From contig JAHEZQ010000039.1 of assembly GCA_023250955.1 (NCBI GenBank), positions 1 through 36,029 of the forward strand: a stretch of 36,029 bases of DNA, read 5' to 3'. A program made the translations under genes and the position numbers. This document shows, in pieces, positions 12,869 to 23,311 of this stretch; the first letter of the stretch is position 1; every line of letters begins with the position of its first letter. The notes beneath the pieces were generated by a model, which worked only from the letters and a program-made list of their open reading frames with translations, searched no databases and was not told the origin of the DNA. The DNA comes from Melioribacter sp. GTDB taxonomy: Bacteria; Bacteroidota; Ignavibacteria; Ignavibacteriales; Melioribacteraceae.

Positions 12869-14689
12869 TTAATTATTGATTAATATTAGCCATCCATTTA
12901 AAGAATTAGAATACATTATTTTAAATGATATAAATCCTCCAATTATTGGAGTATACACTATATCTGCACCAGTTGCTGATAATAATCTATTTCCTACAGT
13001 AGATCCTGAATTATTATTATATAATGTTAATATTTCAGTTCCAGCATATACAAAATCAATAACTTGTCCATCAACATGTGGTGCAAATCCTGTAATACCA
13101 AATGCCGAAGTAGGACCAATAATAACTTGAAATCCTGATGATAAAGATATATTATTATTTGAACCATTAGATAGATTTATTGTTTGAGAAGGTATATTCA
13201 TACCAAATCTTGAAGTTATAAATTGAAAACTGGAAAAATTAAAATTAAGTTTTGCTGTTTGATAATCATACCACTGTACGAATCCTGAAAAATCATTCGA
13301 ATCAAACGTTTCCATAGTATTATCTGCATTAAATAATCCAGTAATACTACAATTACCATTTAAACCTTTATTTTTAACAAAGTTTCCAGAAACGATTCCT
13401 CCATAAATACCACTAATTGAAACTCCTTGACAAGCTTCAATTGTAATAACTGATAAACCAGTAGTACTAGATTGAGCATTTAAATTATATACATTTCCAG
13501 CTTGAATATTTCTAAGAATGAAAGGTTCACCAGTTAAAAAACCATCACCCATAGATACGCTTGCTTCAAAATTAATAGCTCCATCTGCTATAAGAGCTAC
13601 AGTATAATCATAATGTAAATTATATTCTGCATTTCCAAATATTTTTACATAACTTGAAGTATCTCTTGTTCTAAATGAAGGACCTAATGGAGCAGATGTT
13701 GCACAACTTTCAGTTATAATTCCTCCAACTCCACCCATTAAAAATGAATTATAACAAAGAGTAGCTGTACAATTATCTATTGTACATAGTTCACTGCTTG
13801 CAATTATAATGCCATTCATTGACTGTAAAACATCCCAATCTGTATATGTTCCAACTCCAAATGCATCGATTGGTATAAAAGTTATACTTGTACCAGATGA
13901 TGAAGTTATTGTTCCTTGTAGGAATCCATTACCAGATCTTGAACATAATAATAAATCAGTACCAATAGTATATGGAACAGTTAATGCTGAAATAGTAATA
14001 CTAACAGGAGTATTTACTACAGTGTTTATTGTTATAGATGTCGTACTAGTAGCTAATGGAATTGATGATTCATATCCATAAGCTTCTACATTATAAACTC
14101 TACAATAATTAGCATCCGTATATCCATCACCAGATATAAGGATTCCATTTTCAGGACCAGAAACAGAAGATTCTACACCAAGATCATATACAAAACAGTT
14201 ATTACAAGATACAAATTTAATACATGCAGATCTTGGAGTTCTTGGACCTGTATTTCTTAATCTAGTTCCAATACCACTAACTGAAGTTCCAACTCCTTTA
14301 AGAGTAATTCCTTCATCATGATCTAATTGAAAACCTTCTGGAGAACGATAAACTCCATTTCTAAATAAAATAGTACCAGCTCCTTGAGCTTTTAAAGCTG
14401 TTAAAAGTGAAGTATATGCAGGTAAATCATCAACTCCATTTGGTGGTGGCATTAAAAATTCAAGAGGATTTGTTGGATTTGTAGTATTTGTTATATTTAA
14501 CCAAGTTGGAACAGTAGGATCTGCAAGTAGCCAAATGCTTCCATCATCTAATTGCATTGCTAATTTATATTTGTCATAATCCTGAAATCCAGTGGCTGCA
14601 TTTCTAGCTGCAGCATTCGCATATTCAAATGCAATAGCGCCATGAATGCCAGATGCCATAGTTTGCTTTTCATGTTTAGCTGATACCAT
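12869..14689 (-). CDS. Beta-helix tailspike, probable glycan depolymerase
   Basis: 606 residues. Residues 1-58 are the anchor domain shared with the 716-residue fibre. From about 85, NGVDDLPAYTSLLTALKAQGAGTILFRNGVYRSPEGF is the start typical of pectate-lyase-like right-handed beta-helix tailspikes. About 300 residues of short strand repeats follow (including NNCFVYDLGVESS and CTIDNCTATLCYN), then a C-terminal beta domain. Such spikes work as trimers that bind or cleave capsule or O-antigen. The catalytic acids cannot be picked out by eye. It lies immediately after the ejection-protein genes, the usual place for receptor-binding genes. Confidence 0.75.
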   Translation of the reverse strand: MVSAKHEKQTMASGIHGAIAFEYANAAARNAATGFQDYDKYKLAMQLDDGSIWLLADPTVPTWLNITNTTNPTNPLEFLMPPPNGVDDLPAYTSLLTALKAQGAGTILFRNGVYRSPEGFQLDHDEGITLKGVGTSVSGIGTRLRNTGPRTPRSACIKFVSCNNCFVYDLGVESSVSGPENGILISGDGYTDANYCRVYNVEAYGYESSIPLATSTTSITINTVVNTPVSITISALTVPYTIGTDLLLCSRSGNGFLQGTITSSSGTSITFIPIDAFGVGTYTDWDVLQSMNGIIIASSELCTIDNCTATLCYNSFLMGGVGGIITESCATSAPLGPSFRTRDTSSYVKIFGNAEYNLHYDYTVALIADGAINFEASVSMGDGFLTGEPFILRNIQAGNVYNLNAQSSTTGLSVITIEACQGVSISGIYGGIVSGNFVKNKGLNGNCSITGLFNADNTMETFDSNDFSGFVQWYDYQTAKLNFNFSSFQFITSRFGMNIPSQTINLSNGSNNNISLSSGFQVIIGPTSAFGITGFAPHVDGQVIDFVYAGTEILTLYNNNSGSTVGNRLLSATGADIVYTPIIGGFISFKIMYSNSLNGWLILINN

Positions 14690-14715
14690 ATTTTAATGCG
14701 GATTTAATAGCTTAA

Positions 14716-16653
14716 TTAAATCGAACCATCTGCTACTTTTTGTATATTTGTAGCTCCAGTATTAAGTTTGGACAAACCTTTTAATGAACCTTTATTTTGC
14801 TGTTTTTCTTGTTCTTCAGAAGATTTATAAAGATCTTGTATTGCTTTAATATTATCTGCTTTAAATGAATTATCCAAAGGTTGACCAAGTAATACGCTTA
14901 ATTTTGCTTTTGTAGCAAAAGGCATTTCTTGATATTTAGGATTTACAGCTTGACTCATTATACTTGAGTGTATTTTATTATAAATAGCTGGATAAACTGC
15001 TTGAACCACTTCCATATCAGCACGATTTAATGTACCATTATGTAATTTATCTAATACTATATAAGGATTATTAATTACTTCTAATTTATTGTGGAAATTT
15101 TTAAGCTGCTCTTCATTAGGTTTCCAAGTATCTTTTGTAAATGCCATTGGAGGATTTGGATTTTTTGGCATTATTTGATTTAAATAATTTAATGCATTTA
15201 ATGAAGATTGTGAATATTGTGATTGAACTGCAGTATTATTATTAAAATGAGAAGCGTTATCTCCAATTATCTTTTGATCATTTTGGGTTGCCATATTATC
15301 AGCCAATTTAGCAGAAAGATTTTTAAAAGTTTTATAATCATCATCTTTATCATAAATATCTTTACCTAACATAGATAATACATATGGTGAAGAGCCAATA
15401 TTATTATATTTTCCTTTAGATAATGATTCTAATATTTCCGGAATTTTATTAATTTGATTTAATGAATAAAGATTAGCTTTCAACATTGCCTGTAAACCAA
15501 GTGTTTTAGCTTCTTGTGGAATCATTTTTGTAATCATATTAGCGGCTGGAGAATCATTTCCTCCAAATAAACCAATACCAGCAAGAGCGCCGGCTAAACC
15601 ATTACCACCCATAAGATGTCCAACGCCAAATCCAGTAGCGCCAGCAGCAATTATTTTACCAATAGTTTTAGAAATAACCTGATCTGCTACTTCTTGACCA
15701 GCCTCAGTTAATTTAGTAACAGGTTTTTCTCCACGAACAAATTCGTTAAGACTTTTCTGTCTTGATAATGAACCTTGATTAAATTCTTCTAATGCTTTTA
15801 ATTGCTCTTCATTAAATTTTCCAAGATCTTTTGCTCCAGATAATCTTTCTTGAGCTTGTTTTTCAGCATTACTATTTCTAATATTAACTAAATCATCAGC
15901 AGCTTTGAATTTTTCAATATCATTAGAATTAGGAACTTTTATTCCTTTATTTAAAAATTCATCAACTTTACCTAATACTGGCTCAAGAACTTCTCCAGCT
16001 TTGGTTGTAGCTTTTTTTAAACCATATAAAGTTGGACCAAATAATCCGCCAATACCAGCAGCAACCAAAAGATCTTCACCAGCAGTTTTGGGGTCCTGAA
16101 AAATAGCTTCACCAATTACATGAGGAGCTGAAATAACCGATTGTTCAACAGCTCCGCCTAATGCTTTTGCAGCAATTACTCTAGCTAATCCTATTTCTTC
16201 AGCAGCTCTTCCTGCAGTTAATGCACCTTCTGCAACACGTCCGGCAGTAGCAGCTCCTTTAAATAAAGGACCACCATAATAAAGTGAACCAATCGCACCA
16301 GCTAGTGATCCTACGGTATTTGCAGTTTGATGGAATTGTTGCAAGGCTTCATGAAGTTTAACTTCTTTTGGGTCAGCAAATTTTTTATAAGCCATTTCCG
16401 GTAAACCGAATAAAGCTTCATTACCAGCAGCTTCTAAACCAACACGCAAAGAACCGCCTATACCTTTATTTTCCTCAACAAATTTTCTCTGTTCAGGATC
16501 TAATGCGGCAAGTTTTAATTCTTCTTCAGTTGGTTGAGGTTTATTTAATTCGGCAAATCTTTGTTGTCTTTCTAAATTTTCATTAGATTTGTCAATTTTA
16601 TTATTAGAATAATCATATTCCTCTAATACAGGTTTACCATTTACTAATTTCAT
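14716..16653 (-). CDS. Ejection (internal virion) protein with hydrophobic segments
   Basis: 645 residues. The charged N-terminal 70 residues are followed by Ala/Gly-rich hydrophobic stretches at about 115-135 (TVGSLAGAIGSLYYGG), 155-215 and 335-365 (IIAAGATGFGVGHLMGGNGL). The C-terminal half is polar and helical. Podovirus internal proteins that leave the capsid and line a channel through the host envelope have this mix of soluble and membrane-seeking parts. It overlaps the previous gene by ATGA and is last of three such genes between tail hub and tailspike, matching the order in other podoviruses. No lysozyme motif is visible. Confidence 0.65.
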   Translation of the reverse strand: MKLVNGKPVLEEYDYSNNKIDKSNENLERQQRFAELNKPQPTEEELKLAALDPEQRKFVEENKGIGGSLRVGLEAAGNEALFGLPEMAYKKFADPKEVKLHEALQQFHQTANTVGSLAGAIGSLYYGGPLFKGAATAGRVAEGALTAGRAAEEIGLARVIAAKALGGAVEQSVISAPHVIGEAIFQDPKTAGEDLLVAAGIGGLFGPTLYGLKKATTKAGEVLEPVLGKVDEFLNKGIKVPNSNDIEKFKAADDLVNIRNSNAEKQAQERLSGAKDLGKFNEEQLKALEEFNQGSLSRQKSLNEFVRGEKPVTKLTEAGQEVADQVISKTIGKIIAAGATGFGVGHLMGGNGLAGALAGIGLFGGNDSPAANMITKMIPQEAKTLGLQAMLKANLYSLNQINKIPEILESLSKGKYNNIGSSPYVLSMLGKDIYDKDDDYKTFKNLSAKLADNMATQNDQKIIGDNASHFNNNTAVQSQYSQSSLNALNYLNQIMPKNPNPPMAFTKDTWKPNEEQLKNFHNKLEVINNPYIVLDKLHNGTLNRADMEVVQAVYPAIYNKIHSSIMSQAVNPKYQEMPFATKAKLSVLLGQPLDNSFKADNIKAIQDLYKSSEEQEKQQNKGSLKGLSKLNTGATNIQKVADGSI

Positions 16654-18611
16654 TTTTGAACTTTGCCTTTAGCTTTAGCTTTATCATAAGCACTTTGTAA
16701 GTCTTTTTTAGCTTGTTCTGCACCAGATGTTCCGGCAAATAATCCAGGTGCAAGATTTTCGGATACGGCTTTAACTTCTGGTTCAGATGTTGATTCATTT
16801 GGGTGAGCTGCTTTGGTAACTGCATATGCTCCACCTAAAAGATCAAGTTTTTGTTTAGCTCTTGTTCCAGGCAATATTGCAATGCCAGTATCAACAACTC
16901 TATCAAGTTTCTTACCACCTTCTGAAAAACCAGTAGCAACACTATTAAATGCTTCTCTATCTTTTTCAGATTTAAAAACTACTTCTTCTCCAGTAAACGG
17001 ATCAATTGCTACTAAATCTGTTGAAAGTTTGTCAGCTTTAGGATTATCTGTTTCATTTCGTAATTTACGAACTTCTTCTGTAGATTTAATTTCTGCAGGA
17101 GAAGCTAATCCGATAACATTTCCTTTAATATCAACTTTGTAATAATTTCCATCTTTATCACGTTTAATTGCAAAACCTCCAGCAGCAGGACCAGTAGGCG
17201 TTGGAGCAAGAAGTTTACTCAATGCAGCAACAGCCGGACCCATAGCGGCTTGTCTTGCAGCTTCTTTTTGTTGTTCTAAACCTAATAAAACATCTTGTCC
17301 TTTCGCTTTTGCAATAGGATCTTCGGTTTGAGAAAGAACTGTTTGAACCTGTTGAGCCGCTTTTGTTAAACCCAAATTTAAAGCAGCAGCCTCAGCAGAA
17401 CGTTCATCCATTCTTTTTGATCTAAAATAAGCTACAGCATTAGTTGCTAAATCAACTTCTTTGCCAAGTTTTGCTATTTCTTCTTTTTGAGCATCAATAT
17501 CACGCTCTACTAATGTATTAACTGTTTGAACAATTGAACTTGGAGAAACTGGACCACCACGAGCCGCTAATCCTTTGAATCCTTGTTCTAATCCAGCAAA
17601 CAAAGCTATACCAATAAGTCCAGCAGTAGGAGTTTGTTTCCAATATCTAGCAGGATCTATATGAGCATTTTTAAAATCATTTTTTGTAGTTTCTAATTTA
17701 TTTTCAATTTCTTTTAATCCAGTATTAAATTCTTGTTCATGAATTTTATTTAATTCTTGAGAATTTTCAATCATCGAAGTAGTGCCTTCATTAATTTTAG
17801 CAATAGCTGTATTTCTAGCAGATTCAGCTTCTAATATACTTTTTGCAGCTTCAATTCTTTGATCTGCTAAATCTGTTTGTTTATTTGCAGAACGAAGTTG
17901 ATCACCAGCTTGAAATATTCCTAATTGTTTACCAGAAAATTGTCCAGGTTTAATTCCCGACCAATTAACTGAACCGTCTCCATTTAATGGATACTGTGAT
18001 TTAATTTTATGTTCAGCTACATCTAATGCTGCAGTTTGTTTTGCAGCATCAGCAGGATTCATTCTTCCAGCAGCAACAGCCTCTTCAATTTCTGCTCTTT
18101 TTGCCAAAATAGGATTTAAAGAAGCATCCATATTAGCTTTTAAATCTCCAGTATAATTTGCACCAGGAACGGAAATTCCAGGAACAGTAGGAGAACCGTT
18201 ACCACTTGGAGCTACATTTGTTCCAGCAGGATTAAATGTAACCGGCGCAGCAAGTGGACCTGTAGCATTAGGAGCTGCAATTGAAGCAGGAATTACATCT
18301 GGCGTAACTGTAGGAGAAGGTAAAGTCGCAGGTACAGGAGCAGAAGCAGAAGGAACAGCTCGATTAGCAGCTGTATTTGAATTTGATACACCTTTATCAG
18401 CTTTAAATTTAGCTCCTTCTTCTGGAGTCATTGAACCTTTAGCAACCCAATTATCAACCTTATCTGCACTAAAACCGTTATTTGTTTCAGGAATAGATGG
18501 AGAAGCTTTAAATGCATCACTTTTTACAATAGCAGCAGAAGCTTGTTCAGGTGTATAAACGCCTTTAGCTTGAAGATCTTCAATTTGTTCACGAGTTAGT
18601 GTTTGAGCCAT
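16650..18611 (-). CDS. Internal virion (ejection) protein, large helical
   Basis: 653 residues. Two related N-terminal helical units, LQAKGVYTPEQASAAI at 13-28 and WVAKGSMTPEEGAKFK at 54-69, resemble short SHOCT-like motifs. A Pro/Ala-rich linker follows (about 78-145). Long helical stretches occupy about 155-450, including a hydrophobic AGLIGIALFAGLEQGFKG segment at about 325-342. The C-terminus is basic (KAKAKGKVQK). The size, helicity and place in the late operon fit a DNA-ejection protein. The start has a good GGAG site. The family was not identified, so the call relies on context. Confidence 0.6.
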   Translation of the reverse strand: MAQTLTREQIEDLQAKGVYTPEQASAAIVKSDAFKASPSIPETNNGFSADKVDNWVAKGSMTPEEGAKFKADKGVSNSNTAANRAVPSASAPVPATLPSPTVTPDVIPASIAAPNATGPLAAPVTFNPAGTNVAPSGNGSPTVPGISVPGANYTGDLKANMDASLNPILAKRAEIEEAVAAGRMNPADAAKQTAALDVAEHKIKSQYPLNGDGSVNWSGIKPGQFSGKQLGIFQAGDQLRSANKQTDLADQRIEAAKSILEAESARNTAIAKINEGTTSMIENSQELNKIHEQEFNTGLKEIENKLETTKNDFKNAHIDPARYWKQTPTAGLIGIALFAGLEQGFKGLAARGGPVSPSSIVQTVNTLVERDIDAQKEEIAKLGKEVDLATNAVAYFRSKRMDERSAEAAALNLGLTKAAQQVQTVLSQTEDPIAKAKGQDVLLGLEQQKEAARQAAMGPAVAALSKLLAPTPTGPAAGGFAIKRDKDGNYYKVDIKGNVIGLASPAEIKSTEEVRKLRNETDNPKADKLSTDLVAIDPFTGEEVVFKSEKDREAFNSVATGFSEGGKKLDRVVDTGIAILPGTRAKQKLDLLGGAYAVTKAAHPNESTSEPEVKAVSENLAPGLFAGTSGAEQAKKDLQSAYDKAKAKGKVQK

Positions 18612-18626
18612 TTATTAAATCTCCAA

Positions 18627-19505
18627 TTATTTTTTCTTAACAGGTGGCGGGGTTGCTCCAGGAGGAGTTAGATATGCTGATAATCCACCAGTAGCTATAT
18701 TACCAACAGCTCCAATTCCAGCTCCAATCATACCGTTAATACCTGCAGCGTTTCCTAATGCCATAGCGGATTCTTGTGCTTGTTTCCATTGATCTTGCTG
18801 AATATCTTGAGCATCAGAAGCTAATACAGCTCCAGCTTGACCATTTACAGCATTTAATCCTAAATTATTTAATCCTAATGCCGCTTGAATGTTTTGACCA
18901 TTAGTATTTACCCCGGCACTTAAATTAGCCAAAGAAGTATTATTATTTAAATTAGATTGATTAATTAATGCTTGCTGATTCAAGTCAGCCTGACTTGTAG
19001 CTAGTCCAATATCTTGTCCTCTTTGATTGCCAAGAACTGCTCCTAATTGATTTTGAGCATTTATTTGTTCAGCCATTCTTTGCTGAGCTACTTGCTGAGC
19101 TAAAGTTTGATTTGCCATTACAGTCTGAGCAGATAATCCTCTAGCTAATAAAGCAGGATTTGTTCCGCCTTGTGGAGCAGAAGCCGCTAATGCAGCCTGA
19201 CCAGCTAAATTTCTATCGGTTCCTTGTTTTAATATATTTGAAGCTAAACTTGGACCCGTTCCATTTGCTTGAGCTTGTAATTGACTAACTAATTGATTTT
19301 GATTATCTCTAACTTCATTTTGCGGAGCCATGTTGATTTGAGCAGCAGGACCTACGGTAGTATTTTTGGCAAATGGAGAATTTAAATTACTTAATCTATT
19401 TCTATCATCAGCAATATTTCCTTGCTGTTGATTAAATTTATCAGTTTGTAATTGACCTTCTTTATTAACTTTGGTTTTTTCAAAATCTTGTGATGCTGTT
19501 ACCAT
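18627..19505 (-). CDS. Small ejection-type virion protein, Gln/Asn/Ala-rich
   Basis: 292 residues, unusually rich in Gln, Asn and Ala with almost no aromatic residues. Long helical stretches (QTLAQQVAQQRMAEQINAQN around 132-151) lead to a Gly/Ala hydrophobic segment near 250-275 (NGMIGAGIGAVGNIATGG) and end in KKK. This resembles small P22-type ejection proteins that insert into the membrane during DNA entry. It is the first of three adjacent internal-type genes after the tail hub. The function is inferred from composition and position. Confidence 0.6.
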   Translation of the reverse strand: MVTASQDFEKTKVNKEGQLQTDKFNQQQGNIADDRNRLSNLNSPFAKNTTVGPAAQINMAPQNEVRDNQNQLVSQLQAQANGTGPSLASNILKQGTDRNLAGQAALAASAPQGGTNPALLARGLSAQTVMANQTLAQQVAQQRMAEQINAQNQLGAVLGNQRGQDIGLATSQADLNQQALINQSNLNNNTSLANLSAGVNTNGQNIQAALGLNNLGLNAVNGQAGAVLASDAQDIQQDQWKQAQESAMALGNAAGINGMIGAGIGAVGNIATGGLSAYLTPPGATPPPVKKK

Positions 19506-19506
19506 T

Positions 19507-19890
19507 TCATTTCTCCAAATCTATATATAATCTAATAAATTGATTTTTGCTAATTATACCGTCAAAAGTATCACAAACTCTATTTACAACGTTTTTAAAA
19601 ACAGTATCTCCAATTAACAATTTAAATCCTAATTCTTTGGAATAGTTTATTATTTCCTGAATAATCATATTTAATGCAATATCTGTTTTATCCTTATCTA
19701 TATGCGGATTCTTGCACAGAACTTCCACATAAGCTTGTTTAGAATTAGTTAAATAAAGAAATCCACAAGCATGTCCAAGAATAATAAAACCAGTAGTCGA
19801 TAAATAAGATTCATCTAAATCTTGATTATAATATTTATGCCATTCTTTTATTTCATTAAAATGTGACGAATTATATTTAATTACTTCCAT
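19507..19890 (-). CDS. GNAT acetyltransferase-like protein
   Basis: 127 residues. The layout fits a reduced GNAT fold: an N-terminal helix region HFNEIKEWHKYY, central strands TGFIILGHACGFLYLTNSKQAYVEVLC at about 32-58 and a helix TDIALNMIIQEIINYSKELGF at about 69-89. No clear acetyl-CoA loop (Q/RxxGxG/A) is seen, so the enzyme may be degenerate. It begins by a TAATG overlap with the large tail gene. Similar small acetyltransferase-like genes occur among podovirus tail and packaging genes with unknown purpose. A second one lies at 34056-34499. Confidence 0.5.
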   Translation of the reverse strand: MEVIKYNSSHFNEIKEWHKYYNQDLDESYLSTTGFIILGHACGFLYLTNSKQAYVEVLCKNPHIDKDKTDIALNMIIQEIINYSKELGFKLLIGDTVFKNVVNRVCDTFDGIISKNQFIRLYIDLEK

Positions 19891-22800
19891 TATGTTCTAT
19901 TTCCAAACTTATTCTTAGGAGCAAGTTTATTAGTACCTTGTTTGACTCCAATTTCAAAGGCAAAATTAGAAATATCAAAGCCTTCAGTAAAATCATCTTC
20001 CTGAGAATCATATATCTCAATCTTAAATGAGGTACATTTCTGTCTAGTTAAATGAATATTAAACTCATATGGAACGAAATCTCCACCCCAAACATCAGAA
20101 TCGCCCCAATATTCTTCACTTCCCCAAACATTATTATCTCCAATTAATGTTCCAGCATTAATTTCTGTAAATTGTGGAGGACTCTTATTGAAATCATAAT
20201 AAAAAGATACATTTAATTTATGTTTTCCTAAGTATGATCCTAATATTAATGCTCTACGGACTCTTTGGTATCCTTGTAATTTAGCAAATGATAGCCATCC
20301 AGTTTGAATTTTTAACTGAATAAATTCTCCATCATCAGTATATCCTTCAGATTCCTTATATACAACTCCATTAGGTTTTAATAAGTAATAATTAGAATTA
20401 ACAAATAATGCATCTACTGCTGGTAATTTTGTAAAAGTAGACCATTGTCCAGTATAATAGTCATAAACTAACATTGTTCCAGATTTAGTAGTAAATCTTA
20501 CTTGATTATTTATTGGATTAACAATAGCAGAAGTAATAGTTAAATTATTATAAGACTCAACATTTGCGCCAATATAAGTTGTATTTAAACCTCTATCTAA
20601 TAAGTAAATACCTTTTTTACTCTTAAACATTAATCCTAATTTTGTAATAACTACTGATTTTGGATCAATACATCCTACATCTGTTGAAATATTATTAAAT
20701 CCAGTATTGTAATCATTTCCATCACCAGTATTTGATGGACCACTTCCAGCCAAATAAAACATTCCATTCTCTTTGAATATAATTAATTTATCATCTAATA
20801 CGCCCAAAGCTGTAATATTTCCAAAGTGAGGATCGCACTTGAATGTTAAATATTCAGAAAATTCTACAGATGAACCAGTTGAGTTTTCTTTAGAAAACCA
20901 CATCAAATTTCCATCCTCTAATCCTCCAATAAATATTCTATTTTTATAAAGAGCAGAGAATTTAGATGAAGGTGGTGCTGCATTAGGCACAACTCCACCT
21001 AATGTATACAACGAATCATTAGATAAAATTTGAAAATCTGATTTTGTATCTATAAATGTAACAAAGTCTACATTTTTATTATTTTGCAAAGGATTTAATA
21101 ATTCAGTTACTCTATAAAATACAGTATCTCCCAAGTTTTCAGTTCTGTAAATTACAATTTTAACATCATTTTTTTCCGTTAAACGTAACGTTGGCACAAT
21201 TATTGTAACGTTATGTGATGTTGAATCTGAAATTGTAACAGAAATTGGAACAGATGGAGCTGATCTTACTATTTGTCCAAAACTATCAATCCATTCATAA
21301 ATAGCAGAATATAAATAAACACCATCAGTAATTCCACCAGAATTCATATCTCCAGATGTTGGTGGACTGATTACACCTGAACCAATAATTTGATTAGTAA
21401 TTGTTAATCCGGAACCGTTTTTAACTACATCAAATAATGATGTTGGTAATGCCTCAATTATTGCATCTAATACAGTTTCATTGGAATCATCAGAATCTAT
21501 TTTTACTTCAATTCCGGTTTTTAATCCAATCATTGGGTCAACACCTTTACTATCAACATTAAACCATACATAAAACGGTTGATTTAATGAACCTATTGTA
21601 AAGTATGATGATTGTAATATTCTATTAGCATCTTCAAAAAATAAAATATTAACAATTTGTGGTAAAATTGAAGTTCCTAATTGAGTTAATATAACCGTAA
21701 AAGGAATTGAACTATATTCTACATTTTCTGGATATTGAAAAAAATTATTCTCTACTAAGTTAAATCCGTCATAATTTTTAAATATTCCGCCAGAAATATT
21801 TAAATTATTACCAAGTGTAATATTTGATAATCCAATTGAATTATTATTAAAATTATAATTAACTTTATTAATTCCAGTTGGTAAATAAATTGTATTATTA
21901 TCTGAAACGAAACTGTTTTTAATTTGAAGTGGAATTAAAATTTTTCCATCAGAATCTATAATAGAATCTGTACATGTATTTAATTCAACACCATCAAGAG
22001 CACTTGCTTTAGATCCACCACCTTGATTTACATTTGATCTAGAAGCAATTATTCCTAATTCATCAAATAAATAATATGTTGATTGAAATGTTGAATTAGT
22101 TACTCCAAGAAAGAAGTTTATATTATTATAAAGAAATGGTTTGGAATATATACTTATTCCACGCTTAAAAAGCTTATCTGAAAAAATTTGACCATCTATA
22201 GTTACAATTGCTTTATTTATATAATTTCCATACTCAGTTTTACTTGTAAAACCCGGATTTTCATTTAATGGAGATAATTCATAAAATATAGTATTTTCTC
22301 CAGTTAATTCTCCTTTAAATCCAAAAACTTTATATACTGGTTGATATTCATTTGTTACAGATATAGTATAACCAGAACTAACTGAAGTAGAACTAGCTCC
22401 TTTTGTTCTAATTCCACAAACTGATAAAGTATATTTATGTTGTACATTTGCTTTTGAACAGCCTAAAACCCAAATATTATTTAAATTATCTTCCCAAATA
22501 TTTATTGCCTGAGAACTTGCTCTTGTAAAATTGTAAGAATTTAATCTTGCTCCATTTGCATCACTAAAATAAATTAAACCAGTATTACTTAAATTATTTT
22601 TACTATATGCTAAATAAAACAATCCATCATAAAGTTTTGGACTTAATACATCAAATTGAGGATTTTGAGAATTAATATCACTAACAATTAAATTAGAATC
22701 GCTTATTGTAAATAATGTTTGTGGATTTATTATTTTACTATAAAGTTTTCCAGTATTATAATAAATAATAACAAATGAATCCTGAAATACAATTACTTTT

Positions 22801-23297
22801 GGACGAGAACCATATTCATCAAGTAAAGCATTTGAAATTAATATTGAGCCGTTTAAATGATCTATTATAGAATATTTAAGACCACCATTTGGATATTCTT
22901 CCCAGACATATAATTCAATATCATTAAATACTTTACATTCAACGTTCTGTTGCTGTTTATCATTGGAAAAAATTGCAGAAGTTTGATCTGATAGTTGATA
23001 ATCTCTTCCTCTTCCTAGCCAAATATTTTCAGCTTCGGAAAATGCTAATACATCTGAACTAGTAATTTGCAATAATTCATTATTAAAATTAGCTAAAGAT
23101 ATTCCTTCAGAAATATTTCCGGAATTTGTTTGCAAAGTTGTAGAAGTAAATCCATTCCTTTTACTTATTTTACCAGTTTCTTTAAATACACCATTTTCTA
23201 ATATATTTAATTCTCCAGGTATACTGTTTTTTTCATCAGTTTTATTATCAATACCTTTGTAAAATGATATTGGAACTATTTGAGTTTGTAAAACCAT
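19890..23297 (-). CDS. Large tail hub/nozzle protein (stabilisation protein-like)
   Basis: 1135 residues. The N-terminus (ISFYKGIDNKTDEKNSIPGELNILENGVF...ISKRNGF, about 11-50) is typical of podovirus tail tubular B or stabilisation proteins, which close the tail tube below the portal. The long middle is beta-strand rich with propeller-like FKENGMFYLAGSG and SKKGIYLLDRG units at about 820-880. Near the C-terminus NNVWGSEEYWGDSDVWGG is followed by RQKCTSFKIEIYDS, the conserved end of this group. It is the largest gene here and lies between the fibre and the ejection genes, as expected. The homology level is fold and pattern, not a confirmed match. Confidence 0.7.
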   Translation of the reverse strand: MVLQTQIVPISFYKGIDNKTDEKNSIPGELNILENGVFKETGKISKRNGFTSTTLQTNSGNISEGISLANFNNELLQITSSDVLAFSEAENIWLGRGRDYQLSDQTSAIFSNDKQQQNVECKVFNDIELYVWEEYPNGGLKYSIIDHLNGSILISNALLDEYGSRPKVIVFQDSFVIIYYNTGKLYSKIINPQTLFTISDSNLIVSDINSQNPQFDVLSPKLYDGLFYLAYSKNNLSNTGLIYFSDANGARLNSYNFTRASSQAINIWEDNLNNIWVLGCSKANVQHKYTLSVCGIRTKGASSTSVSSGYTISVTNEYQPVYKVFGFKGELTGENTIFYELSPLNENPGFTSKTEYGNYINKAIVTIDGQIFSDKLFKRGISIYSKPFLYNNINFFLGVTNSTFQSTYYLFDELGIIASRSNVNQGGGSKASALDGVELNTCTDSIIDSDGKILIPLQIKNSFVSDNNTIYLPTGINKVNYNFNNNSIGLSNITLGNNLNISGGIFKNYDGFNLVENNFFQYPENVEYSSIPFTVILTQLGTSILPQIVNILFFEDANRILQSSYFTIGSLNQPFYVWFNVDSKGVDPMIGLKTGIEVKIDSDDSNETVLDAIIEALPTSLFDVVKNGSGLTITNQIIGSGVISPPTSGDMNSGGITDGVYLYSAIYEWIDSFGQIVRSAPSVPISVTISDSTSHNVTIIVPTLRLTEKNDVKIVIYRTENLGDTVFYRVTELLNPLQNNKNVDFVTFIDTKSDFQILSNDSLYTLGGVVPNAAPPSSKFSALYKNRIFIGGLEDGNLMWFSKENSTGSSVEFSEYLTFKCDPHFGNITALGVLDDKLIIFKENGMFYLAGSGPSNTGDGNDYNTGFNNISTDVGCIDPKSVVITKLGLMFKSKKGIYLLDRGLNTTYIGANVESYNNLTITSAIVNPINNQVRFTTKSGTMLVYDYYTGQWSTFTKLPAVDALFVNSNYYLLKPNGVVYKESEGYTDDGEFIQLKIQTGWLSFAKLQGYQRVRRALILGSYLGKHKLNVSFYYDFNKSPPQFTEINAGTLIGDNNVWGSEEYWGDSDVWGGDFVPYEFNIHLTRQKCTSFKIEIYDSQEDDFTEGFDISNFAFEIGVKQGTNKLAPKNKFGNRT

Positions 23298-23311
23298 TAT
23301 TTTTTATCCTA

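Noticed and set aside
12876-14081. Rightward frames inside the tailspike gene (12876-13130 and 13809-14081)
   Set aside because: Antisense shadows of the repetitive beta-helix coding sequence.
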